Source: Novipirellula galeiformis (lineage in GTDB: Bacteria; Planctomycetota; Planctomycetia; Pirellulales; Pirellulaceae). From it: a stretch of DNA of 64,000 nt. The translations under genes were made by a program, and so were the position numbers. Below, in pieces: positions 34,623-43,142 of the stretch. How positions within the stretch are numbered: the first letter of the stretch is position 1; the number at the start of each line of letters is the position of its first letter. Below the pieces are notes generated by a model. That model worked only from the letters and a program-made list of their open reading frames with translations. It had not been told where the DNA came from and did no database searches. The stretch covers positions 62,001 to 126,000 of the forward strand of contig NZ_SJPT01000010.1 in assembly GCF_007860095.1 (NCBI RefSeq). The letters are read 5' to 3'.

Positions 34623-37394
34623 ATGGGACGCATCCAATCCTCGATCGGTTTGGTCACCGGCACCGACATCATGGGCACGGTCGACCAATTGATGGCGATT
34701 AACGGTCGTTCTCGTGATCGATTGGTGGCACAGAATGAGACCCAATCGCTAGAGCGGCAATCCTTAGCCGAATTAACCGCTTCGGTCATCGGCGTGCAAT
34801 TAAGTGGAGACCGCCTCTCCAGCACCGCACTTTTTCGCTCCAAAAAAGCGGAGTCCTCCCTTCCCGAGGCCCTTTCGGTTACCACCGGTTCGGCGGCCAG
34901 TTCGGGGACCCATCAAGTCCGTACCATTCAAACTGCGGCAACGCACGACGTTCGATCGCTACAACGGTTCACCAGTGCCGAAACGGCACTCGGATTTGTC
35001 GGTAAAATCGAAATTCGTCCTGGCGAAAAGCTGTTGGACGAGTCCGTCGCCCTGGCCAAACTCAATGGCGGACGTGGCGTCGAACCAGGCTCCGTCCGCA
35101 TCACCGACCGGTCCGGGGCGACCGCCGAAATCGACCTCAGCAAAGTCCAAACCATGGACGATGTGCTGGCGGCGATCAACGATGCTGGTATCGCAGTCCG
35201 CGCGACGACGGCCGGCAATCGCATCGAATTGACCGACGAGAGCGGAAGCACGCTCAGCAACCTAAAAGTGGAGCAACTCGGCGATGCCGAAACGGCGGCC
35301 GATCTGGGGTTATGGGGCATCGACGAAGCCGCCGACACCGCCACGGGAATCGAACTCGAGTTGCCCGACGGAGTCCATTCGCTCCGCGGTGCCGCACTCA
35401 GTGAACTCAAGGGGGGCAACGGACTCGCAGCGCTCACCCAGCTTGAGATCACCTTGTCCGACGGAAGCGCCACCAGCATCGATCTCTCCGCCGCCACGAC
35501 GACCAGCGAAATTATCGATGCGATCAATGGCTCGGGACTAAAAGTAACCGCTCGTTTAAACGATGCCCGCAACGGATTCCAGATTCGCGACGTTTCGGGC
35601 GGTTCGGGAAACTTCTCGATCTCATCGTTGGACGATACCGCGTCCTCGCTCGGAATAGAGGCTTCGTCAACCGACGACATCGTGATCGGCGCCAATTTAA
35701 ACCGACAAACGGTCACCCTCGACTCCAAACTCAGCGAACTCAACGGAGGCCTCGGGGTTGGCGAAGGCAGTTTCACGATCACGGACAGCAGTGGTGGCGT
35801 GGGTGCCGTTAACATCAAAGCCGAAGGCATCAAAACCGTTGGCGAACTGGTCAACGCGATCAACGATCTCGGACTCGGATTGACCGCGTCGCTCAATGAA
35901 AACGGCGACGGCATTGCGATCGTGGATACCGCCGGCGGATCCGAGTCACTGACGATCAAAGACACCGGCAGCGGCCAAACGGCTGCAAAACTCGGTATTG
36001 CTGGGGTCGCCTCCGATCAAGACGTCGGGGGAGCCGTCGTTTCGGCTCTAATTGGTACCCAAGCCGATGTGATCCAAGTCAACGCCGACGATAGCCTCGA
36101 TTCCATCCTGCAAAAATTGAGCAGCGACCCGCGCTACGCGAAAGCGTCGATCCAGACGAACGAGGATGGCACTGTTTCGTTAAACGTAAAAAGCACGCAG
36201 GGAGGCGAAGCTGGCAAACTCGCCATCAATACCTCCGGTTTCAATCTGGATTTTCGCAGTGAAACACGCGGCCAAGACGCCGTCATCGCCGTCACAACCG
36301 ATGGCGGAATCGAACGCTTTCTCAGCGCTGCCGATGGAGTCTTTGATCTTAGCCAAGGCGCCCAATCCCAAAGCATCACCAGCTCGACTCCGCTGGCGGA
36401 ACTCAATCAGGGGCGTGGCATCAGTCTGGGAAGCATCAAAATCACCGACAGTGCCGAAGTCGCCAGCGCGATCAATCTGCAGGTCGAAGGAATCACCACC
36501 GTCGGGGGACTCGTCAACGCGATCAACGCGCTCGGGATTGGCGTGAGCGCTGCGATCAACCAAGACGGCACTGGCATCCAAGTCATCGATACCGCGGGCG
36601 GCGATAAAAAGCTAACGATTGAAGATGTAGGTAACGGAAAAAGTGCTTCGGATCTGGGAATTGCCGGCGAAGCGACCCAAAAAACGATCGATGGAACCTC
36701 GGTATCCGCCTTGGTCGGCCCCGGTGCCAGTAGCGGCGAAACGGATTCAACCGGCGTCGTGCTGACCATCAAAACGATGTCGGACTCGCCGATCACGGTG
36801 ACCGTCAGCGACAATCCCGAAGCGGCCACCAAAGCGGTCGAAACATTCGTCAGCCAGTACAACAAATTGATGGATAAACTCGACCAACTGTCCTTCTATG
36901 ACGCTGACGAAGGGGAGCTGGGATTGTTGTTTGGTTCGACCGAAGTCAGTCGAATTCGCAATGGTTATTCCCACCTGTTGTCCGGCCGAATCACCCAGGC
37001 GGGTGACTTCAAGTCGCTCGGACAAGTGGGCATTCGAATCAATACCGAAGGACGCCTTGAGCTTGATTCCGAAAAAATGACAAAAGCCTTGGCCGATGAC
37101 CCGTCCTCGGTCGAATCCTTCTTTACCACTGCGGACACCGGGTTGGCCGATCGGCTCAGCACGCTGGCCGACCGCATCGCCGGTCCGGAGAACAGTTTGC
37201 TCATCAGTCGCTCCAATACGTTGGACACACAAATCAATCAAACGAACCAACGCGTCGAGCAAATGAACGAGCGTTTGGAAAAAGAACGTGAACGGTTGTT
37301 GAATCAGTTCTACGCGACCGAGCAAGCCTTGGCGAAGATCCAAGGCAACACGTCTTATATCGATCAAATCCAACGTATTTCTATCCCTACCTAA
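34623..37394 (+). CDS. fliD: Flagellar cap protein FliD (hook-associated protein 2)
   Basis: A 923-residue FliD, the pentameric/hexameric cap under which flagellin is polymerised. The N terminus (IQSSIGLVTGTDIMGTVDQL) and C terminus (EQMNERLEKERERLLNQFYA, coiled-coil, followed by ALAKIQGNTSYI) are standard. It is about twice the length of enteric FliD (~470). The extra length comes from four repeated ~130-residue modules, each with a LNGG/LKGG/LNQG-type opening and an ITDSSG or similar strand followed by INALG/INDLG-type helix (Flagellin_IN motif), at about 150-200, 255-310, 370-430 and 590-650. The cap may thus have large radial domains. Confidence 0.94.
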   Translation: MGRIQSSIGLVTGTDIMGTVDQLMAINGRSRDRLVAQNETQSLERQSLAELTASVIGVQLSGDRLSSTALFRSKKAESSLPEALSVTTGSAASSGTHQVRTIQTAATHDVRSLQRFTSAETALGFVGKIEIRPGEKLLDESVALAKLNGGRGVEPGSVRITDRSGATAEIDLSKVQTMDDVLAAINDAGIAVRATTAGNRIELTDESGSTLSNLKVEQLGDAETAADLGLWGIDEAADTATGIELELPDGVHSLRGAALSELKGGNGLAALTQLEITLSDGSATSIDLSAATTTSEIIDAINGSGLKVTARLNDARNGFQIRDVSGGSGNFSISSLDDTASSLGIEASSTDDIVIGANLNRQTVTLDSKLSELNGGLGVGEGSFTITDSSGGVGAVNIKAEGIKTVGELVNAINDLGLGLTASLNENGDGIAIVDTAGGSESLTIKDTGSGQTAAKLGIAGVASDQDVGGAVVSALIGTQADVIQVNADDSLDSILQKLSSDPRYAKASIQTNEDGTVSLNVKSTQGGEAGKLAINTSGFNLDFRSETRGQDAVIAVTTDGGIERFLSAADGVFDLSQGAQSQSITSSTPLAELNQGRGISLGSIKITDSAEVASAINLQVEGITTVGGLVNAINALGIGVSAAINQDGTGIQVIDTAGGDKKLTIEDVGNGKSASDLGIAGEATQKTIDGTSVSALVGPGASSGETDSTGVVLTIKTMSDSPITVTVSDNPEAATKAVETFVSQYNKLMDKLDQLSFYDADEGELGLLFGSTEVSRIRNGYSHLLSGRITQAGDFKSLGQVGIRINTEGRLELDSEKMTKALADDPSSVESFFTTADTGLADRLSTLADRIAGPENSLLISRSNTLDTQINQTNQRVEQMNERLEKERERLLNQFYATEQALAKIQGNTSYIDQIQRISIPT

Positions 37395-37434
37395 TTTCCC
37401 CTTGTCCGAATTCCTGCAAGGAGGCAGGGTGCGC

Positions 37435-37938
37435 ATGACATTTTCCCCCTCGCATGCACCGTCTAATTTCCAGCCCAGTGGCTACAAGCAATCGCGACGC
37501 TCCGCCGATGAATATCTCGAATCGAGTATCAAACATGCTTCCCCCGCTCGCTTGCGACTGATGCTTTTGGAGCGATCGATCGAAGTCGCTCGCGCCCTCG
37601 CGGACTCTTGGCGAACCCGTCCCGAATCGCATGGGCCCAACGAATATTCGCTCAAGCTGCTCGACCTGATTACCGAGTTGCTCTCCGGAATCACCACCGC
37701 CGATGGGGTTTGCTCCCAAGTCGCTGATCTGTACGTTTTTCTCGCCAAACACTTGTTGATCTCCGAGAAGACCAGCGATGCCGATGCGATCGATGAGCTT
37801 CGTGCCGTCTTGGAAATCGAAGCGGATACATGGCGTATGGTGTGCGCAAATGACACCCGAGCCCAACCCTCGGGCCACGCCTCTAATGCCACCTCGTCCG
37901 GATCCCCAGCTCGTGGCGGCTTGAATTTGCAAGGCTGA
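37435..37938 (+). CDS. fliS: Flagellin export chaperone FliS
   Basis: A 167-residue FliS, which binds the flagellin C terminus before export. The start at ATG 37435 lies 10 bases after a strong AAGGAGG site (37418-37424); a GTG at 37429 would be too close. Core helices (YLESSIKHASPARLRLMLLE, NEYSLKLLDLITELLSG, DLYVFLAKHLLISEK) match FliS; the C-terminal ~40 residues are a disordered extension. It follows fliD by 40 bases and ends the motility operon at the strong terminator downstream. Confidence 0.92.
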   Translation: MTFSPSHAPSNFQPSGYKQSRRSADEYLESSIKHASPARLRLMLLERSIEVARALADSWRTRPESHGPNEYSLKLLDLITELLSGITTADGVCSQVADLYVFLAKHLLISEKTSDADAIDELRAVLEIEADTWRMVCANDTRAQPSGHASNATSSGSPARGGLNLQG

Positions 37939-38037
37939 ACGCGCTGATTGGATCGCATGGCCCCTCTACCGCCCTACAAACCAAGGAGGGTCGCGGGCCG
38001 AAATCCTGTGTAACCATTTCGACGACAAAACGCCCCC

Positions 38038-38093
38038 GCACGGGACGCGTGAAACCGTAACCTACGGTTTCACGCGTCCCGTGCGTTTTTTTT
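38038..38093 (+). terminator. Very strong intrinsic terminator after fliS
   Basis: A perfect 22-bp stem (38038-38059 with 38063-38084), a 3-base loop and a run of eight Ts (38086-38093). The stem begins GCACGGGACG. It cleanly ends the flagellar cluster. Confidence 0.97.
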
Positions 38094-38251
38094 GCCCCTC
38101 ACCCCCCAAATCCCCCGGCTGTGAACCCTTAACGGTTATTTTGACTGTAGCGACTTTACTGAATGAGCCGATGATTCTGATTGAACGGGCTGGAGCGCAC
38201 GTATGCCTGTTCAAGCGAACGACTCTCGATCAACAGTAAAGGTGGTCGCAA

Positions 38252-41200
38252 ATGCGGCGATGGATCCTCAGCACACTGACACTTGGCCTTACGCTGGTAT
38301 CCAACCCCAGCGCAATCAGGGCCCAAGATGCATCAGGTCCCCAGCTTCGTAAACTCTCGGTTCCTGCGGCACAAACCCGCTCGATCGCCACCAAGCTTAG
38401 CTTGATTTATCGCGATATACCGGGTGTGCAAATCTCGCCTGACGCCCACAAAGATCAACTCGTCGTAATGGCGCCCGAAGCGGCCCAGCGCAAGATCGCC
38501 GCGCAGGTGCATTCGCTGCTAAATTCCGAAGAGGTGCAACAAGCCTCCGCGACCGGTCCCGTCCATGTTCAGTTGCGGAACGTGACTTGGCGTGAGTTCG
38601 AGGACGACTTGAAACGACTCGCCGGGTTACCGCTACCGATCACGACCACTCGCAACGGTGAACGAGCGTCGTTCCAGCTCAGCGCTCCCCCGTTACAAGG
38701 CACCACCGTCGAAGTGGATCGACGTCGCAATCTTGTCACGGTGATCGGCGCCCAACAAAACCAACCCGGTTGGCAGAAGGTCATCAACACGCTCGACGTC
38801 CGCTCGGCCGATCAATCCAAAGTCACCGAACTGCTGCGACTCGAAAACGCCGAACCGGCACCGATCCAACGAGCGATTCGATTGCTCGGTGAACTTGACG
38901 CCCGGCGTGTCAAACCGATCACCGCCGAGGCCGCGTTCCAAAACGCATTGTTCCAACAACCTGCCCCCGCACCGAACAACGCAGCGGACGACACCGCAAA
39001 AACCGCCGATGTCGCGAGTGACGAAAAAGGGGGCTCCGGCGTGATCGGAGACACCCAAATTCAATTCGTTCCTGAGCTCGGTACGATTATCATTCGCGGT
39101 GCAAAACGCGACGTCGAACGAGTCATGGAAGTGATCAAGGAGATTGAAAAGCAGAGCGATTTGACTCGCCCCGAGATCGAGGTGGTCAACCTTCAACACG
39201 CCGACAGCAATGCGGTTGCAACGCTGCTAAAGCAACTCTACGACGACGTGCTTTCGGCGCGCCAAGGTGAAGTCAGTATCACAGCGCTCGATTCTCCCAA
39301 CTCGCTATTGTTAATCGGCCGCGCCGAAGCGATCAACGGCGTGCGCGACCTGATCGCCAAAGTCGACATGCCTGTCGATGACGCCAGCCGATTGCGGATT
39401 TTCCGTCTACAACACGCCTCCGCATCGGACGCCGAAGAAACCATCCGCAACTTCTTTGTCGATCGTCCGGGCGGAGGTGAAGATCTTCGTCCCGGCGTCG
39501 GTCCGCGCGTGCGCGTGCTCGCCGATTATCGTACCAACTCGCTGATCGTCAGCGGCGCACCACGCGACATGGATGAAGTTACGCGGTTGATCAATGACCT
39601 CGATGTTCAACAAATTTCTGCGCAAAGCGAAATTCGAATCTTCCCGCTTAAAAATGCCGTCGCCGAAGATTTGGCGCCCGTGATTCAAGCCGCCATCAAT
39701 GGCGATGCCGAAGGCGCCGGGACTACCGAGATCAGCAAACCATCGACCACGTTATCGATGGTCACCGTCGATGCCGAAGGCGAGCGTCTTCTCGACTCGG
39801 GGATTCTTGCCGGAGCCGTGATTACGGCCGATCCGGGTGCAAACTCACTCGTCGTGCGTGCTCCCGCCTCGAGCATGCCGTTGATCAACGAGCTGATTCG
39901 CCAGCTCGATAAAACCCCGGGCATTGGCTCGCTCGTTAAGGTATTTACCGTTGAAAATGGCGATGCAGTGCAATTGACCACTGCCTTGACCGAGCTTTTT
40001 GGTGCCGATGCCGCGACCGGCGGAACGACCGTGGGCGCGGGCAATCGAGTCGGATTGCCAAACGCCACCGCCGCCAGCGATAGCTCGCTCGTGCCGCTCC
40101 GCTTCAGCACCGACCAACGAACCAACAGCATCATCGCTAGCGGTTCGGCCGAAGACCTCGAAGTCGTCGAAAGCATCCTGTTGCGACTCGACGGTGCGGG
40201 ATTCTCCGAACGGATCACCGAAGTGATTTGGCTTCGCCATCAAAGCAGCGATAACATCGCCACGGCGATCCAAACCTACGTTCAACAGCGTACGCAAGGC
40301 GTCAACACGATTCAGCAGTTTCAACAGGGCGGACTGGGTCCCTTCGACCTGCCGGATCGCGATTTGATCGTCGTCTCCGAGCCGGACAGCAACACGCTGC
40401 TGCTGAGTGTTTCACCGCGTCTCTACGAAGACGTGCGGCGTTTGATCGACAAACTCGACCGTCGCCCCCCCATGGTTTTGATCAAAGTCTTGCTGGCCGA
40501 AGTCAAACTCGACGACTTATTTGAAATCGGAGGCGAAGTCGGCCTCCAAGACTCACTGATGTTCGACCGCGGCGTTGCATCCGGTGCGATTCCAGGCGCC
40601 ACGCCAGGTTCCGTTCCCGGCTTTAACTACAACGGCAACAGCACTCCGAACGTGAACTCGTTCGGTAAAGAAGATCTCGCCGGACGTGGGCTGACCAGCT
40701 TCGGCGTCGGTGCGGCCAATGGCAACTTGAACTACGGCGGCTTTGTTCTCAGTGCCGCTAGCGAATCGGTCAGTTTGTTGTTGCGGACGTTACAAGACAG
40801 TTCGCGTCTTCAAATCCTCAGCCGCCCTCAAATCATGACCATGGACAATACCGAAGGTTTGGTCCAAGTCGGGCGGACGATCGCACAGGTCACGGACGTT
40901 ATCAATAACGGTGTCGCCGGGACCCAAGTGGTCACCACACCACTGGAAATCGGCTTGATCATGCGAGTTCGCCCTCGCGTGGGTGCCGACGGCTTGATCA
41001 TCATGGACATCGATGCCGAACGATCCGACCGCGACGCCTCCAGAGGCACCCCGGTTCCCACCGGAGATGGCTCCGTTTTGATCCAGGACATTTTGAAGAC
41101 GACTGCCCAATCGACGGTCGCGGCGTACAGTGGTCAAACCGTGATCTTTGGTGGTTTGATTCAAAAGACCCGTGGTAACTTTAGTCGTCGCGTTCCATTC

Positions 41201-42103
41201 TTGGCCGACATTCCCATCTTGGGATACTTCTTCAAGTACGACCAAGAAACAGAAAGTCGTTCCGAGTTGCTGGTGATCTTGACTCCGATGCTGGTGACCG
41301 GCGAAGAGGACTTGGATTACGTCAAAGCAACCGAATCGAGCCGCATGAGTTGGTGTTTGGCCGATGTGGTCGAAATGCACGGCGACGTGGGATTGAGTGG
41401 AGGCTATGGATTGTGGGGCCCTGCAACGGGCGGAACCATCTATCCCGACTTGCAACCCACCGTGGACCATTTCCACCACGGATCACAACACGCGATCCCC
41501 GCCAACACGATCCCCACTGACGCGATCATCTTGGACGAACCGATGATGATTGATTCCGGGGCATCGAAGCTCGACTCTCCGATGATCTACGAATCAAATG
41601 CGTTTCCCGAGCATTCGCACGAGCAACCGGCTTCGAGCACAGGGGTACCTATGCCGCAGCCACAGCAACAGGCCGCCCCGCAGACGTTCGCGCCACAAGC
41701 TTCGGCTAGACCCTCATTGGGCACACCGAGCGACGGTCAACCGCTAACGCTACGTTCGGCTCCCAACGGCTTAGACATGCCACCGGTTCAATTCCAATCG
41801 CCTCCGTTCGGTGCGTTCCACGAGAAGACCGATTCCAATCATCCCACGATCACGGGCCCTGTGGTAAATCCCTACTCTCAGCTCGGCGAGGAACCCAGTG
41901 CGAACCAAGTCAGTTGGCTGCAAACGTCCACCGCGGACAAGGCAGTCGATTTTGCTCGCTTCAACGGCACTCGCCCCCAACGCTTAGGTTCCGTTGCGGA
42001 CCCTCGCGACACGCCGATTGGCCAACCCGATCAGCTTCCGATCGAAACCGCAACCCGAGTGAACCCAATCCCGAGCATCTCCCCGAAGACATGGATTCGA
42101 TAA
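38252..42103 (+). CDS. Large secretin of the GspD/PulD type
   Basis: A 1283-residue secretin. A signal peptide (LSTLTLGLTLVSNPSAIRAQ) is followed by at least five N-domain-like modules, recognisable by ...NLQHAD..., RLQHASASD..., PLKNAVAEDL..., TVENGDAVQL... and WLRHQSSDNI... openings and by TNSLIVSG / NSLVVRAP / NSIIASGS-type closures. The C-terminal secretin core at ~740-1015 contains VLLAEVKLDDLFEIGGEVGL, ILSRPQIMTMDN and the GGLIQKT...VPFLADIPILGYFF signature. A ~260-residue Gln/Pro-rich tail follows. Typical GspD has three or four N modules, so this pore would have a longer periplasmic channel. No other type II secretion genes are in the window. Confidence 0.93.
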   Translation: MRRWILSTLTLGLTLVSNPSAIRAQDASGPQLRKLSVPAAQTRSIATKLSLIYRDIPGVQISPDAHKDQLVVMAPEAAQRKIAAQVHSLLNSEEVQQASATGPVHVQLRNVTWREFEDDLKRLAGLPLPITTTRNGERASFQLSAPPLQGTTVEVDRRRNLVTVIGAQQNQPGWQKVINTLDVRSADQSKVTELLRLENAEPAPIQRAIRLLGELDARRVKPITAEAAFQNALFQQPAPAPNNAADDTAKTADVASDEKGGSGVIGDTQIQFVPELGTIIIRGAKRDVERVMEVIKEIEKQSDLTRPEIEVVNLQHADSNAVATLLKQLYDDVLSARQGEVSITALDSPNSLLLIGRAEAINGVRDLIAKVDMPVDDASRLRIFRLQHASASDAEETIRNFFVDRPGGGEDLRPGVGPRVRVLADYRTNSLIVSGAPRDMDEVTRLINDLDVQQISAQSEIRIFPLKNAVAEDLAPVIQAAINGDAEGAGTTEISKPSTTLSMVTVDAEGERLLDSGILAGAVITADPGANSLVVRAPASSMPLINELIRQLDKTPGIGSLVKVFTVENGDAVQLTTALTELFGADAATGGTTVGAGNRVGLPNATAASDSSLVPLRFSTDQRTNSIIASGSAEDLEVVESILLRLDGAGFSERITEVIWLRHQSSDNIATAIQTYVQQRTQGVNTIQQFQQGGLGPFDLPDRDLIVVSEPDSNTLLLSVSPRLYEDVRRLIDKLDRRPPMVLIKVLLAEVKLDDLFEIGGEVGLQDSLMFDRGVASGAIPGATPGSVPGFNYNGNSTPNVNSFGKEDLAGRGLTSFGVGAANGNLNYGGFVLSAASESVSLLLRTLQDSSRLQILSRPQIMTMDNTEGLVQVGRTIAQVTDVINNGVAGTQVVTTPLEIGLIMRVRPRVGADGLIIMDIDAERSDRDASRGTPVPTGDGSVLIQDILKTTAQSTVAAYSGQTVIFGGLIQKTRGNFSRRVPFLADIPILGYFFKYDQETESRSELLVILTPMLVTGEEDLDYVKATESSRMSWCLADVVEMHGDVGLSGGYGLWGPATGGTIYPDLQPTVDHFHHGSQHAIPANTIPTDAIILDEPMMIDSGASKLDSPMIYESNAFPEHSHEQPASSTGVPMPQPQQQAAPQTFAPQASARPSLGTPSDGQPLTLRSAPNGLDMPPVQFQSPPFGAFHEKTDSNHPTITGPVVNPYSQLGEEPSANQVSWLQTSTADKAVDFARFNGTRPQRLGSVADPRDTPIGQPDQLPIETATRVNPIPSISPKTWIR

Positions 42104-43017
42104 TGACACAATCACGAACAGCATCCAGCCCGTCGCGATTGCCTCGGCGTGCTCTGGACTCCACCGTTTCCATCGCCCCCACGGTTGCCAATCGGTTCAC
42201 CCAATCCGTCGCCATCATCATGATCGCTTCGGTGATGGGTTGCACCACGGTCGGCCCCAACGGCGAGGTCATCAAGAAACCCAAGAGCTCCCTTGCCGAA
42301 AAGATGCCTTGGGCAAAGAAGAAAGACGCGGTGCCGGAACCGTATCCAAATCCAGTCAAGATGGCGGCAACGTGGACCCCTGATACCCTGGTCCAAACCA
42401 ATCGCACTCCGACACGTGGCTTCGGCGGTCGAATCTTTTTTTACGATGAAAAATCACGCGCCGTCCCTGTTGACGGAACGCTTGTCGTGCATGGATTTGA
42501 CGAGCAAGCGGAATCAGCCGATCAAGCAACCAAGCGATTCGAGTTCACTCCGGAGCAATTCACACGTCACTTTAGCCAATCGGACCTAGGCGCTTCCTAT
42601 AGCGTTTGGGTGCCCTGGGATGCTGTCGGCGGTGACGTGCGACGCATTTCCTTGGTCGCCTCGTTCCGAACCGAGGCGGGCGTCACCGTCCAAGGCGTGC
42701 CGGCGACCGTAATGTTGCCTGGCAAAGAATCGGCAGAAACCGCACTGGCGAAAGCCGAAACCAAGCTGTCGCCCCAGTACCAAGAGTACCGAAAAGCTGC
42801 GGCGTCGATCAGTACGCAAACGTCGGGATTGACCACCACGACCATCCAACGCCGCGGCCGAAACACGCCCTCGCAATCGATCGAACCATCGCCAAGCCCA
42901 ATCCCAAGTGCACAATTGGTGGAGGGACGGTCCACTCCGTCGGCCGAGATCAAGATGAGTAAACGAGATTCGCAAAGCGACATCCGCCCCGCCAGCGTCA
43001 GTTTGCCACTGCAATAG
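42103..43017 (+). CDS. Lipoprotein translationally coupled to the secretin
   Basis: A 304-residue protein whose ATG overlaps the secretin stop (TAATG at 42101-42105). A long N-terminal region leads to a lipobox (IASVMGC, Cys47), then a lysine-rich stretch (KKPKSSLAEKMPWAKKK) and a conserved-looking beta-rich domain with GRIFFYDEKSRAVPVDGTLV and FTPEQFTRHFSQSDLGASYS. The C-terminal third is Ser/Pro/Gln-rich. Coupling to a secretin suggests a pilotin-like or accessory role, although its size is above that of known pilotins. No named family recognised. Confidence 0.75.
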   Translation: MTQSRTASSPSRLPRRALDSTVSIAPTVANRFTQSVAIIMIASVMGCTTVGPNGEVIKKPKSSLAEKMPWAKKKDAVPEPYPNPVKMAATWTPDTLVQTNRTPTRGFGGRIFFYDEKSRAVPVDGTLVVHGFDEQAESADQATKRFEFTPEQFTRHFSQSDLGASYSVWVPWDAVGGDVRRISLVASFRTEAGVTVQGVPATVMLPGKESAETALAKAETKLSPQYQEYRKAAASISTQTSGLTTTTIQRRGRNTPSQSIEPSPSPIPSAQLVEGRSTPSAEIKMSKRDSQSDIRPASVSLPLQ

Positions 43018-43142
43018 CGGGATCGGGCATGTGAAGCCATCGACGCAAAACGTAGCCGCAAAACGTAGACGGAAAACGGAATTTGACAAATGCCCATCGC
43101 GGCGTTTGCGGTTTCTCGACAAGCCGCGTTACGCCATCTCCG

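Noticed and set aside
34928-35965. 345-codon minus-strand ORF inside fliD
   Set aside because: Ser/Val/Pro-rich shadow of the repeated flagellin_IN modules; no domain and no ribosome site.
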